Source: an uncultured Pelagibacteraceae bacterium (GTDB taxonomy: Bacteria; Pseudomonadota; Alphaproteobacteria; Pelagibacterales; Pelagibacteraceae). From it: a stretch of 64,000 nucleotides of DNA. Each line of letters starts with the position of its first letter. Positions within the stretch are counted from its first letter, which is position 1. Location of the stretch: assembly GCA_902567685.1 (NCBI GenBank), contig CACFNH010000003.1, forward strand, positions 1 to 64,000, in the 5' to 3' direction. Position numbers and translations under genes: made by a program. This document shows positions 48,264 through 57,412 of the stretch, one piece after another. Under the pieces are notes generated by a model that saw only the letters and a program-made list of their open reading frames with translations, did no database searches and was not told the DNA's origin.

Positions 48264-50159
48264 TTAAACTGCTGGTTTGGGTTTAAGACCTAATGAATCT
48301 AGAGCTGAGGACTCTTTGTCATCACCCTCATTATCGTCTTTGAATGACCTAGAAGGCTTAATATCTCTTAATATTAAATCTCTTATTTCATCGCCAGTTA
48401 ATGTTTCGTAGACCAATAAAGCCTTCGCTAATTTATGAAGATCATCAATTTTTTCTGTAAGAACATCCTTTGCTCTTTCATAACCAGTTTCAACTATTTT
48501 CTTAACCTCTGAGTCAACTTTTTTTGCTGTCTCTTCTGACATATGTTGTTGTCTAGTTATTTGTCTACCTAAAAATACCTCATCTTCATTTTCACCATAC
48601 GCTAAAGGCCCAAGCTCTTTGCTCATGCCATATCTTGTAACCATATTTTTTGCCATTTTAGTCGCCATATCAATGTCTGATGATGCTCCAGAAGTAACTT
48701 TATCGTGACCAAAAATAATCTCTTCTGCTATTCTTCCGCCCATTGCAACAGCTATATCAGAATACATTTTTTCTCTAGTAACTGACAATTGGTCTCTTTC
48801 TGGCAATCTCATAACCATACCCAAAGCTCTTCCTCTTGGAATAATTGTTGCTTTATGAATAGGATCAGAAGCTTTTTCGTTTAATGCTACTATAGCGTGA
48901 CCTCCTTCATGGTAGGCTGTTAATTTTTTTTCATCCTCTGTCATTACCATTGATCTTCTTTCAGCGCCCATCATTACTTTGTCTTTGGCTTCTTCAATAT
49001 CTGACATAGTAACAACTCTTTTATTTTTTCTTGCTGCTAACAATGCAGACTCGTTTATTAAGTTTGCTAAATCCGCTCCTGAAAATCCTGGAGTTCCTCT
49101 TGCAATCGTTCTTAATTTTACATCTGGTCCAGTACTAATCTTTTTAACATGAACTTTAAGTATAGCTTCCCTTCCAATTATATCTGGATTTGGAACCACT
49201 ACTTGTCTGTCAAATCTTCCAGGTCTTAAGAGGGCTGGATCTAAAACATCTGGTCTATTAGTTGCAGCTATTAAAATAATTCCTTCATTTGTATCAAAGC
49301 CGTCCATTTCTACTAAAAGCTGGTTAAGAGTTTGTTCTCTCTCATCATTTCCTCCACCTAATCCTGCACCTCTACTTCTTCCTACGGCATCTATTTCGTC
49401 AACAAAAATAATACACGGAGCATGTTTTTTTCCCTGTTCAAACATATCTCTAACTCTAGAGGCACCAACACCTACAAACATTTCTACAAAGTCTGAACCT
49501 GATATTGAAAAAAATGGAACATTTGCTTCACCAGCTATTGCTCTAGCCAATAAAGTTTTTCCTGTTCCTGGAGGTCCGATCAATAAAGCTCCTTTAGGAA
49601 TTTTTCCTCCCAGTCTACTAAATTTTTTTGGATCTTTTAAAAATTCTACAATTTCTTCTACTTCTTGTTTTGCTTCTTCAACACCAGCCACATCATTAAA
49701 AGTAACTTTTCCTTGAGCCTCTGTAAGAAGTTTTGCTTTAGATCTTCCAAAGCCCATTGCTCCGCCCTTTCCTCCTTGCATCTGGCGCATGAAAAACACC
49801 CAAACTCCAATCAATAGTAACATTGGGAACCAAGATAACAATATTCCAAGTAGTGATGGCATTTTGTCTTCTAAAGGTGTTGCAACTATATTTACTCCTT
49901 TATCAGAAAGTTTTTCAACTAAATTTGGATAATTAGGGGAGTAGGTATTAAAATTTGATCCATCTGACAACAGTCCGCTAATATTGTTGCCCTGAATTTC
50001 TACTTCAACAACTCTACCAGAATCTACTTCATTCAAAAATTTAGAAAACGCAATACTATTATTTGTTGCATTTCCTTTGTTTGGATTTTGGAACATATTA
50101 AATAAACCGACTGAAAGCAGTATTATAATTGCCCAAGTTGCTAAGTTTTTAAAATTCAT
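48264..50159 (-). CDS. ftsH: ATP-dependent zinc metalloprotease FtsH
   Basis: Membrane AAA+ protease that removes damaged membrane proteins and short-lived regulators. Two N-terminal helices flank a periplasmic domain. The AAA module has Walker A GPPGTGKT and Walker [12 protein letters not shown], the second region of homology is [19 protein letters not shown], and the zinc site is HEGGH. Met-rich [15 protein letters not shown] precedes the AAA core. At 631 residues it is complete. A perfect alphaproteobacterial heat-shock promoter lies just upstream, and rpoH is in the window. Confidence 0.98.
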   Translation of the reverse strand: MNFKNLATWAIIILLSVGLFNMFQNPNKGNATNNSIAFSKFLNEVDSGRVVEVEIQGNNISGLLSDGSNFNTYSPNYPNLVEKLSDKGVNIVATPLEDKMPSLLGILLSWFPMLLLIGVWVFFMRQMQGGKGGAMGFGRSKAKLLTEAQGKVTFNDVAGVEEAKQEVEEIVEFLKDPKKFSRLGGKIPKGALLIGPPGTGKTLLARAIAGEANVPFFSISGSDFVEMFVGVGASRVRDMFEQGKKHAPCIIFVDEIDAVGRSRGAGLGGGNDEREQTLNQLLVEMDGFDTNEGIILIAATNRPDVLDPALLRPGRFDRQVVVPNPDIIGREAILKVHVKKISTGPDVKLRTIARGTPGFSGADLANLINESALLAARKNKRVVTMSDIEEAKDKVMMGAERRSMVMTEDEKKLTAYHEGGHAIVALNEKASDPIHKATIIPRGRALGMVMRLPERDQLSVTREKMYSDIAVAMGGRIAEEIIFGHDKVTSGASSDIDMATKMAKNMVTRYGMSKELGPLAYGENEDEVFLGRQITRQQHMSEETAKKVDSEVKKIVETGYERAKDVLTEKIDDLHKLAKALLVYETLTGDEIRDLILRDIKPSRSFKDDNEGDDKESSALDSLGLKPKPAV

Positions 50160-50171
50160 ATTCTAAGTATT

Positions 50172-50199
50172 AAATAGGTATTTTTCTTAATTTAACAAG
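50172..50199 (-). promoter_or_regulatory. RpoH (heat-shock) promoter of ftsH
   Basis: On the minus strand CTTG (50196-50199), exactly 17 bp, then CCTATTT (50172-50178) matches the alphaproteobacterial heat-shock consensus CTTG-N17-CYTATNT with no mismatch. Transcription would start around 50165, only about 6 nt before the ftsH ATG, so this transcript would be nearly leaderless. A TATAAT on the same strand at 50248-50253 may serve a second, housekeeping start. Confidence 0.7.
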
Positions 50200-50275
50200 T
50201 ATAAATAAAGCCACATCAAATTGCAAAAAATAAGGCAAATTATACTGATTATAGTATGTGTTCTCAGTTTTTTGC

Positions 50276-51298
50276 TTATACTTCTTTTCTTATTGACAAA
50301 TAATCTCCCGATTTTTCTAAAAAACAACCCGCCAAAGTAAGTTTGACTCTTTTTGGAGAATTAAGTCTTTTTAATGCATTTAAAACTTTTTTTGATCTTG
50401 GGGGGTAATAAGTTTTAGAAAAGTCTCTAATTGCAAGACCTAGGGTTTTTAATTTTATTTCATTCGGCTCTAAGAATAGTTTTTTTAAATTTATTAAAGT
50501 TTCATTTTTCTTTTTTTTAACACATGATTCTACAACTTTTGTTATATAATCGTTTAGTGTGTCTCTGGTTGAGGCAAGGTTATTAATAGATTTGATTATT
50601 TGGTTGTGGTGGATCCCGCTTTTTTCTAGCTCTTTTCTTAAAGATCTTATTCTCGTTCTCAAATATTTTTTATCTTTATTGCTTGGGTCTTTAATAAATT
50701 TTCCAAATATCTTTTTGGCAATCAAAATTAAATCTTTTTTTTTAAAATCTAACAAAGGTCTAAAAATCTTTATTTTTTTGTTAAATCTTGAAATTTTATT
50801 CATTGAAGATAATCCTTGAATCCCGCTACCTCTGGAGAGTCTAATCAAAAAAGTTTCGATTTGATCATCGCTATGATGACCTGTTAGAATAAACTGAACC
50901 TTTTTGTTTATGCTATATTCGGCTAAAAGTTTATATCTAATCATTCTTGCATTTTTTTGAATATTTTTTTCAATACTTTCATTATTTTTTATAATTTTTA
51001 AATCAATTCTCTTTTTTTTTAATAATTTCTTTACTAAATTAGCTTCTTTTTTTGAGTTTGTTCTTATGCCATGATCAATCAACGTAAAGAAAACTTTTGT
51101 TTTTTTTTCGTATTGATACATCTTACTTAAAGCAACAAGAGCTAAACTATCAGGCCCCCCAGATACACTGACTACGAAAGGTTTTTTATTAATAGTTGTC
51201 TCTAATATTGATTTAAAATTTAAATAAATTTTTGATAATTTATTGTTTTTTATGAATGTGCTTTTAAGACTTCGCACATTTGAATTTTTTTTGCTCAT
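50276..51298 (-). CDS. tilS: tRNA(Ile)-lysidine synthase (short form)
   Basis: Adds lysine to C34 of the minor tRNA-Ile(CAU) so that it reads AUA, an essential step. The PP-loop SGGPDS is at residues 46-51, and TGHHSDDQIETFLIRLSRGSG carries the second conserved region. At 340 residues it is shorter than the E. coli enzyme (432), lacking most of the C-terminal domain; short forms are known in other lineages. The start overlaps the cpoB coding end by 35 bp, the largest same-strand overlap here, which may mean a later real start, but no nearby alternative Met fits better. It follows cpoB in the tol-pal cluster. Confidence 0.92.
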   Translation of the reverse strand: MSKKNSNVRSLKSTFIKNNKLSKIYLNFKSILETTINKKPFVVSVSGGPDSLALVALSKMYQYEKKTKVFFTLIDHGIRTNSKKEANLVKKLLKKKRIDLKIIKNNESIEKNIQKNARMIRYKLLAEYSINKKVQFILTGHHSDDQIETFLIRLSRGSGIQGLSSMNKISRFNKKIKIFRPLLDFKKKDLILIAKKIFGKFIKDPSNKDKKYLRTRIRSLRKELEKSGIHHNQIIKSINNLASTRDTLNDYITKVVESCVKKKKNETLINLKKLFLEPNEIKLKTLGLAIRDFSKTYYPPRSKKVLNALKRLNSPKRVKLTLAGCFLEKSGDYLSIRKEV

Positions 51299-52229
51299 AT
51301 TGAGCTTTTTGTAACACAGACTTACTAGCTTTTGGATACTGTTTTTTTATTCCAATAATCATAGAGCAACCTTGATCTTTTTCACCTAATTGAACCATTG
51401 TAATGCCTAGCTTCAAAAGATTAATTGGGGCTTTCTTGCTTTTAGGGTAATTTTGATATCCGTCTAAATAAGCTGAAGCCGCATCAGAATAAAGTTGTCT
51501 AATTCTAAATGTTTCACCATACCAATACTGTGCACTACCTGCTAAATCATGATCTTTGTTTGTATCTATGAATTCTTTTAATGCAAATTCAGCTGTTTCA
51601 TAATCACCTATTTTTATAAAACTCACAGCAAATTCATATTGCTCTGCTGGAGGTTTGTTTGGTAGTAAAGATTCAGTTTTTTCTGGAGCTTCAGTAATTA
51701 CTGTTGCAGCAGTTTCAATAGATTGGGTTTGTTGAGTGGTAGGCAAACTAGATGTTTTTTTATATCCTGGAGCTGCACCAAAGTCTTGCGCTTTGTCAGT
51801 GCCAGGTAAATTAACTTTTTTTTGTTCACTTTCAATAAGATTGTTTTTGTTTACACTTTCTAAATCGGTAATTCTTAATTGTGTATCTGATTGGATTTTA
51901 CTAACCCTATTTGAAAGTTTATCCAACTTAAAATTAATTTCTTCAAATCTATTTGTTAATTCTCTAAATTGATCTTCTATTTCGTTTAATTTTAATAAGT
52001 GTTTTGTTAAAACATCTTCATTTAAACTGTCAGATGATTGAGATGTTGAAGTTACATCTGAATTTTTATAAACAGCTTTTTCTAATGTTTTTAAATCTTT
52101 TGTAATTATTTGAATTTGGTCAATTACAGATTGGATTTTTTCTTCTTCAGATTTAGCCCAATTGTTTAAAAAAGTAAAAAAGAATAATAGCAACAATAAA
52201 TTAATATTAAAAAATTTTAATGTTCTCAT
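51264..52229 (-). CDS. cpoB: Tol-Pal system coordinator CpoB (YbgF)
   Basis: Periplasmic protein linking Tol-Pal to peptidoglycan synthesis during division. A signal peptide (residues 1-27, ending NNWAKS) is followed by a coiled coil with heptad-like LNEIEDQFRELTNRFEEINFKLDKL, which trimerises the protein. A linker and C-terminal TPR repeats (AEQYEFAVSFIKIGDYETAEFALKEF, then YQNYPKSKKAPINLLKLG) complete it. The 321 residues are standard. A hairpin terminator separates it from pal, so it may be partly uncoupled from tolB-pal. It overlaps tilS. Confidence 0.93.
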   Translation of the reverse strand: MRTLKFFNINLLLLLFFFTFLNNWAKSEEEKIQSVIDQIQIITKDLKTLEKAVYKNSDVTSTSQSSDSLNEDVLTKHLLKLNEIEDQFRELTNRFEEINFKLDKLSNRVSKIQSDTQLRITDLESVNKNNLIESEQKKVNLPGTDKAQDFGAAPGYKKTSSLPTTQQTQSIETAATVITEAPEKTESLLPNKPPAEQYEFAVSFIKIGDYETAEFALKEFIDTNKDHDLAGSAQYWYGETFRIRQLYSDAASAYLDGYQNYPKSKKAPINLLKLGITMVQLGEKDQGCSMIIGIKKQYPKASKSVLQKAQYEQKKFKCAKS

Positions 52230-52264
52230 TAACTTGTTTTTTATTGATAGAAAATGGCAAAAAA

Positions 52265-52293
52265 AAGACCCTTTAGTTTTACTAAAGGGTCTT
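52265..52293 (-). terminator. Strong intrinsic terminator between pal and cpoB
   Basis: A perfect 12-bp stem (AAGACCCTTTAG at 52265-52276 with CTAAAGGGTCTT at 52282-52293) encloses a 5-nt loop. A run of T follows on the minus strand (A run 52259-52266). A shorter T run on the other side makes it weakly bidirectional. It lies 25 bp after the pal stop and 36 bp before the cpoB start, so it should end or thin the tolQRAB-pal transcript. Confidence 0.88.
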
Positions 52294-52317
52294 AGTTTTT
52301 AATTCAATTTAATAGTA

Positions 52318-52794
52318 TTAATTAACTTTTACTGTAACTGCTCTTCTATTTTGAGACCAAGCTAATGGTGTAGAAGCTGTATTAACAGGTTTCTCTTTTC
52401 CATAACTAATTACAGAAATTCGTTTTCCTGAAATACCATAAGTCATTAAATAGTCCTTAGCAGCATTAGCTCTTCTTTCGCCTAATGCTAAGTTATATTC
52501 TCTTGTACCTCTCTCATCGGCATGACCTTCTACAGTCACTGTAAGATTTTTATTTTTTCTTAAATAAGTTGCTTGCTTTCTTAGTGTCGCTCTAGACTTA
52601 GTTGTTAAGCTAGATTTGTTCGTCGCAAAGAAAACTCTGTCAGGAACTCCTTTTGCTAAATATTTAACTGTCTCCGTTCCAGTATAAACATCGCCTTCCA
52701 TATTGCCCGATTTTTTTGCAGTAGAACATGCACTTAGTGCAAATGCTGCAAATAAGACTAAAAGTATACTTTTTAAATTCATTTTAAATTTCAT
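52318..52794 (-). CDS. pal: Peptidoglycan-associated lipoprotein Pal
   Basis: Outer-membrane lipoprotein that binds peptidoglycan and TolB, tethering the envelope. The lipobox LSAC places the lipid-modified Cys at residue 23 after a signal peptide. The OmpA-like domain has the peptidoglycan-binding residues in TVEGHADERGTREYNLALGERRANAAKDYL and the C-terminal NRRAVTVKV. The 158-residue length is normal. The strong terminator just downstream may allow high Pal production relative to CpoB. Confidence 0.97.
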   Translation of the reverse strand: MKFKMNLKSILLVLFAAFALSACSTAKKSGNMEGDVYTGTETVKYLAKGVPDRVFFATNKSSLTTKSRATLRKQATYLRKNKNLTVTVEGHADERGTREYNLALGERRANAAKDYLMTYGISGKRISVISYGKEKPVNTASTPLAWSQNRRAVTVKVN

Positions 52795-52873
52795 ATTTTC
52801 CCCTTAAGGTTTAGTTGTTGGAATATTTCAAATTATATTGGATTATTCAAGTGTAAATTACATAATATTTACC

Positions 52874-54211
52874 TCACTTTGAGAGTAATGAGGACCAAGA
52901 TGGGTCCGATGCATCAGTTTCTGTCTTTATTTTTCTTTCATTGTAACCCGTAATGTCTATTGACCATAGTTTTGCTGAATGACCTTTGCCTTTACTGTCT
53001 GATTTAGTCTCTCTATAAAATATTAAAACCCTTCCATTTGGTGACCAAGAAGGAGCTTCTTGATAGTAATTTTCGGTTAATAATCTCTCGCCTGTCCCAT
53101 CAACTCTCATTACTCCGATGTAAAACCTACCCTTACGAACTTTTGTAAAAGCTATCAAGTCACCTCTGGGTGACCATACTGGTGTACCGTACAATCCTTT
53201 ACCAAAAGTAACTCTTTTTACATTGCTTCCATCACTTTTCATAACATAAATTTGTTGTAGTCCACTCCTATCAGAATTAAAAGCAATATATTTTCCGTCA
53301 GGAGAATAAGATGGAGATGTGTCAATTGAAGAATGATCTGTAATTCTTTCTACAACTCTTGTCTCTAAATCCATAGTATAGATATCTGAATTACCATCTT
53401 TAGCAAAACTCATTATAATTTTCTTTCCATCAGGGGAAAATCTAGGAGCAAATGTCATACCAGGAAAATTTCCTACCACTTCTTGAACTCCTGTTTCAAT
53501 ATCTAATAAATAAACTCTTGGAAGGTTTCTAAAATAAGATAGATAAGTTACTAATTGATTTGCTGGGTTAAATCTTGGAGTTAGAACTAATTCATTGCCA
53601 AGAGTTAAATATTTTGTATTTGCACCATCTTGATCCATAATTGCTAATTTTTTAACTCTTCTGTCTTTTGGACCGCTTTCAGCTACATATATCACCCGAG
53701 TATCAAAATATCCTTCTTCTCCAGTTAATCTTTCATAAATTTTATCAGATATAATATGAGCAACTCTTCTCCAGTTTGTCGGCGTTGTAGTAAAAGCTAA
53801 AGCTATCATTTCCTTTGAAGCAGTTAAATCCCATAGTCTGAATTCTATCTTTAATTTATCATCTTTTACTAAAAGCTTTCCTGTTACCAAAGCTTGGGCT
53901 TTGATTAATCTCCAATCTTCAAATCTAGGTTTTAAGTGTGCTATATCTGGTTTTTGTACAAATGCCTCTTTTTTAAGTGGATTAAACAAACCTGTAGCTC
54001 TAAAATTATTTTCAATTACTTCAGAGATTTTATCTCCAAGTTCTTTTACTTTAATATTTTCAGAAATTTCAGATTTAGGATCAACGTGAAGAGGTGAAAC
54101 TGCAATTGGTAATGGATCGAGGTTACCTCTTGTTATATCAACTTTTATCAAGCTATGAGCAAAAGTAGATTGTAAAATTATCAAAAAAGATAGAATAAAA
54201 ATTTTTTTCAT
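52874..54211 (-). CDS. tolB: Tol-Pal system protein TolB
   Basis: Periplasmic six-blade beta-propeller protein that passes signals between TolA and Pal. A signal peptide ends near AHS (residue 20). The N-terminal TolB domain is followed by repeated propeller units such as [37 protein letters not shown] and [16 protein letters not shown]. The 445-residue length is full. It follows the tolA-like gene after 3 bp. An 18-residue N-terminal segment after cleavage would bind Pal, as in the family. Confidence 0.97.
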   Translation of the reverse strand: MKKIFILSFLIILQSTFAHSLIKVDITRGNLDPLPIAVSPLHVDPKSEISENIKVKELGDKISEVIENNFRATGLFNPLKKEAFVQKPDIAHLKPRFEDWRLIKAQALVTGKLLVKDDKLKIEFRLWDLTASKEMIALAFTTTPTNWRRVAHIISDKIYERLTGEEGYFDTRVIYVAESGPKDRRVKKLAIMDQDGANTKYLTLGNELVLTPRFNPANQLVTYLSYFRNLPRVYLLDIETGVQEVVGNFPGMTFAPRFSPDGKKIIMSFAKDGNSDIYTMDLETRVVERITDHSSIDTSPSYSPDGKYIAFNSDRSGLQQIYVMKSDGSNVKRVTFGKGLYGTPVWSPRGDLIAFTKVRKGRFYIGVMRVDGTGERLLTENYYQEAPSWSPNGRVLIFYRETKSDSKGKGHSAKLWSIDITGYNERKIKTETDASDPSWSSLLSK

Positions 54212-54214
54212 TTT

Positions 54215-55021
54215 TTAACCTTTAAGCATTTCAGTTGGATTAAAATTAAGTTGTAAATCTTTCCATTTCTCATATCCTGTAGGAGGAACTTTAAGTGGTT
54301 GGCAAATTCTTACAGCTCTTAAAGCGCTTTCAGCCAATATCTTATAAAATTTTTGGTCAGGTCTATTCATTCTTTCATGATCTAAAATCTCTGACTTTAA
54401 AACTGTTCCGTCTTTTTTCAATTTTAGTTTAATTCTAACTAAAAGATTATCGTCATAAGGTAATCCCAAAGGTATGCTCCAGCAACCAAAAATTTGGGCT
54501 CTTAAAGCATCCTCTTGAGACAATGTAAGGCCTGAAGCAAATGAATTTTTTTGACTGCTTTGTGTTAATTTACTTGAAGTTTTTTCAGTTAAAGCTTCTT
54601 CTTCTTTTGCCTTATCTATTAGTGCGGCTATTTGATTTGTGTCTATAATTTCTTTTTTTTCGAACTCAGATGATTGTCTTACCTGAGGCTCTACTTCCTC
54701 TGGATTTTGTTTCTTTTTAACTAATTTTTTTTCTTCTTTTTCTTCATCCGGCATAGGGATTCTATCAGGTTTCTCTTTTGCTTTAGCTGCAGGAGGAGCT
54801 TGCTCAGAAACAACTCTTTTTTCTTCTTTTTTTACTTTTTCAATTACTTTTCTAGCCTTTGGAGCATATGGAATGTTTGTTTTGTCAGATATTTGTATTA
54901 ATTCGACTGAAACTATTGGAGGTAAATCTATGGGCTGTCTAAGCATAAATGGAAGGCTTAGAATTGTTAGCAAAATTATTATTGCGTGAAAAAATAAAGA
55001 GTAAATTAAACTTCTGGTCAT
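54215..55021 (-). CDS. tolA: Tol-Pal system protein TolA (short, TonB-like)
   Basis: Links the inner-membrane TolQR motor to the outer membrane. One N-terminal helix (SLIYSLFFHAIIILLTILSLPF) is followed by a long charged stretch of about 110 residues rich in Lys and Glu, and a C-terminal TolA/TonB-like domain with IFGCWSIPLGLPYDDNLLVRIKLKL and a Cys pair (GCWS, RICQP). At 268 residues it is shorter than E. coli TolA (421), mainly in the central helix. The central sequence is low in complexity, so the call rests on gene order and the two end domains. Confidence 0.9.
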   Translation of the reverse strand: MTRSLIYSLFFHAIIILLTILSLPFMLRQPIDLPPIVSVELIQISDKTNIPYAPKARKVIEKVKKEEKRVVSEQAPPAAKAKEKPDRIPMPDEEKEEKKLVKKKQNPEEVEPQVRQSSEFEKKEIIDTNQIAALIDKAKEEEALTEKTSSKLTQSSQKNSFASGLTLSQEDALRAQIFGCWSIPLGLPYDDNLLVRIKLKLKKDGTVLKSEILDHERMNRPDQKFYKILAESALRAVRICQPLKVPPTGYEKWKDLQLNFNPTEMLKG

Positions 55022-55028
55022 TTTTCAT

Positions 55029-55442
55029 TTAACTTTTGTATGGCTCAGATATCAATGCAACTTTAGAAAAACCAGCGCCTGACAAAGTTCCCATTATTTC
55101 TAAAACTCTTCCATAATTTATAGTTTTATCACCTCTCACATAAATCCTAGTATCAGTTCTATTCTTTGCAATGGCAAGCAACTTTGGAACTATCTTCTTA
55201 AATGTTACTTGATGTTCTTGAATAAAAATTTCACCCTTAGAATTGATAGTAATAGTTAACGGTTCTTGATCATCAGGTAAAGAGTCAGCTGCGGATTCTG
55301 GTAGATCTACTTGAACTCCAACCGTAAGCAATGGAGCAGTAACCATAAATATAATTAACAGAACTAGCATAACATCTACGAAAGGAGTAACATTAATCTC
55401 ACTCATAGGTTCGTTTCTAGAGCGATTTATTTTAAATGCCAT
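55029..55442 (-). CDS. tolR: Tol-Pal system protein TolR (ExbD/TolR family)
   Basis: Forms the inner-membrane proton channel with TolQ. The single helix starts after INVTPFVDVMLVLLIIFMVTAPLL, which carries the proton-handling Asp (FVDVML, about residue 23). The periplasmic ExbD domain follows with DKTINYGRVLEIM and the C-terminal GFSKVALISE. The 137-residue length is normal. It is 3 bp after tolQ and 7 bp before tolA. Confidence 0.97.
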   Translation of the reverse strand: MAFKINRSRNEPMSEINVTPFVDVMLVLLIIFMVTAPLLTVGVQVDLPESAADSLPDDQEPLTITINSKGEIFIQEHQVTFKKIVPKLLAIAKNRTDTRIYVRGDKTINYGRVLEIMGTLSGAGFSKVALISEPYKS

Positions 55443-55445
55443 AAA

Positions 55446-56126
55446 TTATATAATTGACAAAAATCTTTTAGAAAAGTTATCAATTCTAGCTATATATCTT
55501 TTTGAGTCGCTATTAAATTTATTATAAGCAACAACTGCAGGTATTGCTGCTAACAATCCTAAAGCAGTTGCAAATAAAGCTTCGGCTATCCCAGGTGCTA
55601 CTATTGCTAAACTTGTATTTCTGGAAATAGCTATCGATTGAAATGAGTTCATAATTCCCCATACGGTTCCAAATAAACCTATAAAAGGTGCTGTGGCACC
55701 AACTGTTGCTAAAAATGTAAAATTTTTTTCAATTTTTTTAATTTGATTATCTGTAACAATTTCTAAAACTCTTTCAACTCTAGCACTTTGAACTGCAGAT
55801 GATTTTGATCTTGTTCTTACTACTTCATTCATTGCTGATTGAAATATTTGAGTCAATGGATCTTCAGATTTAGCAGGAAGAGTTTTGCTAAAACCTTCTG
55901 CAGATTTAGATTTCCAAAATTTGTCTTCAAATTTTTGAGTAGATTCATTTATTTTTTTAAACATTCGATATTTGTCGAATATCAAAGCCCATGAATAAAT
56001 TGAGCTTGCTATAAGTAATATTATTACTGCTTTAACTACAAAATCTGCTCTTATAAAGAGTTGCCATAATGAAAAGTCGTTTGCTCCTCCTAAACCAACT
56101 ACTTGCGTTGCAATTTCTTGTTCCAT
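55446..56126 (-). CDS. tolQ: Tol-Pal system protein TolQ (MotA/ExbB family)
   Basis: Three-helix inner-membrane subunit of the TolQR motor. Helix 1 lies at about residues 25-45. The long cytoplasmic loop follows, then helices 2 and 3 containing LATVGATAPFIGLFGTVWGIMNSF and GIAEALFATALGLLAAIPAVVAYNKF, the family signatures with channel-facing Thr residues. The 226 residues are normal. In many proteobacteria ybgC precedes tolQ, but here the upstream gene is a ruvC-like gene, 69 bp away. Confidence 0.97.
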   Translation of the reverse strand: MEQEIATQVVGLGGANDFSLWQLFIRADFVVKAVIILLIASSIYSWALIFDKYRMFKKINESTQKFEDKFWKSKSAEGFSKTLPAKSEDPLTQIFQSAMNEVVRTRSKSSAVQSARVERVLEIVTDNQIKKIEKNFTFLATVGATAPFIGLFGTVWGIMNSFQSIAISRNTSLAIVAPGIAEALFATALGLLAAIPAVVAYNKFNSDSKRYIARIDNFSKRFLSII

Positions 56127-56195
56127 CTCAATTCAATACTTTTAGAATGTGTCATGAATTTGACGTTTTAAATGCAAAACTTTTTTTAAATAAGT

Positions 56196-56690
56196 TTATT
56201 TTAGGTCCTCTTTAAGCCTAGTTTCGCTATAAAACCTTGCTATTAATATAGCATCTGACTTATTTACATCTTTTTTTTTTGATAGCTGGTCAGATATAGA
56301 AGGATACATTTCTATAGCTTTGGTTCTACTTGCGTCTTTTGATGAGTTTATTAAATCAAAATGTTTTTTCCATTTTGCCGGTCTTACAAAAAAAATTGGT
56401 AATCCTAAAGCTGCACAAATTCCTTTGATTGCTCCAAAAGTTTGCCCAAAATTAAACATGCTGGTTACGCCTTGACCTGGCATAGCGCTGACATTTTCAA
56501 CTATAACTACTACTTCTTCTTCTTCAGAAATAATCTCTTTAAGCAATTTTACTAATTGAGCGCTATTAAGTTGCCTTTTATTCTTTTTTCCTTCTGGCAT
56601 TACAGGAACATCAAATATTTCTTTAACCTTATTATCTTTTAGAACTGCAATTGCTCCATTTAATCCAGGATCTATACCAATAACTTTCAT
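56196..56690 (-). CDS. RuvC-like Holliday junction resolvase (phage-type)
   Basis: RNase H-fold nuclease likely to cut branched DNA. It occupies the usual yebC-ruvC position, but its sequence is not the standard bacterial RuvC: the core reads MFNFGQTFGAIKGICAALGLP and FVRPAKWKKHF, a pattern typical of phage and plasmid RuvC-like resolvases. The acidic catalytic residues are Asp7 in GIDPG, Glu65 in VENVSAM and Asp146 in KSDAILIA. At 164 residues it is the normal size. Standard neighbours ruvA and ruvB are missing; the next gene is tolQ. It overlaps yebC by 4 bp. It may act without RuvAB. Calling it ruvC would overstate the similarity. Confidence 0.85.
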   Translation of the reverse strand: MKVIGIDPGLNGAIAVLKDNKVKEIFDVPVMPEGKKNKRQLNSAQLVKLLKEIISEEEEVVVIVENVSAMPGQGVTSMFNFGQTFGAIKGICAALGLPIFFVRPAKWKKHFDLINSSKDASRTKAIEMYPSISDQLSKKKDVNKSDAILIARFYSETRLKEDLK

Positions 56691-57409
56691 AAGTTAGTCT
56701 TACAATTTAAAAACACACTTTGAATATCATCATTTTTATCTAAAGATTCTAATATTCTTATAATCTTATCAGTTTGTTCTTTTGATATATCTAAATAATT
56801 ATATGGTCTCCATTCTATCCCAGAATAAGAAAAATTTTTCACTTTTTTTTCAATCTCATTTTTTACATTATAAAAATCATCTTTTTCAGATAAAATTTCA
56901 TGATAATCAAGCTTGCTGCTGCAATCTTTAGCTCCAGCATTAATAGCTATTTCAAAAATTTTTTCATCAGAAAATTCTTTTTTTGAAATATGGATAACAC
57001 CACAATTAAAAAAAAAGTGTGTTGTTGAACCACTCTCTCCCAGTCTTCCACCACTTTTTTGTAAAATAGTTCTAATATTTGAGGCTGTTCTGTTTTTATT
57101 ATCGGTCAAAGTTTCAATTACAAAAGCTACATTAAAAGGTCCAAAACCTTCGTATCTAAGATTTTGAAAACTTTCGTTTAAGCTTGTTTCAGATTTATTT
57201 ATGGCTCTTTCTATGTTGTCTTTTGGCATATTGGATTGTCTTGCCGCTTGTATAGCTGATCTCAGTCTTGGGTTTGAGTCTGGATCTTTAGCTCCAAGTT
57301 TTGCAGCTACTGTGATTTCCCTAGAAAGTTTAGAAAAAAGATTTGCTCGCTGTTTATCTTGTCTACCTTTCTTGTGTTTAATGCCTGCCCAATGTGAGTG
57401 CCCTGCCAT
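56687..57409 (-). CDS. yebC: YebC/PmpR-family DNA-binding regulatory or translation factor
   Basis: A widespread family once called transcription regulators and recently linked to easing ribosome stalling at proline-rich stretches. The N-terminus AGHSHWAGIKHKKGRQDKQRANLFSKLSREI is diagnostic, followed by DPDSNPRLRSAIQAAR and DNIERAINK. The 240 residues are normal. It starts 3 bp after the phosphoesterase gene and runs into the ruvC-like gene with 4 bp overlap, the standard yebC-ruvC arrangement. Confidence 0.97.
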   Translation of the reverse strand: MAGHSHWAGIKHKKGRQDKQRANLFSKLSREITVAAKLGAKDPDSNPRLRSAIQAARQSNMPKDNIERAINKSETSLNESFQNLRYEGFGPFNVAFVIETLTDNKNRTASNIRTILQKSGGRLGESGSTTHFFFNCGVIHISKKEFSDEKIFEIAINAGAKDCSSKLDYHEILSEKDDFYNVKNEIEKKVKNFSYSGIEWRPYNYLDISKEQTDKIIRILESLDKNDDIQSVFLNCKTNL

Positions 57410-57412
57410 TTT

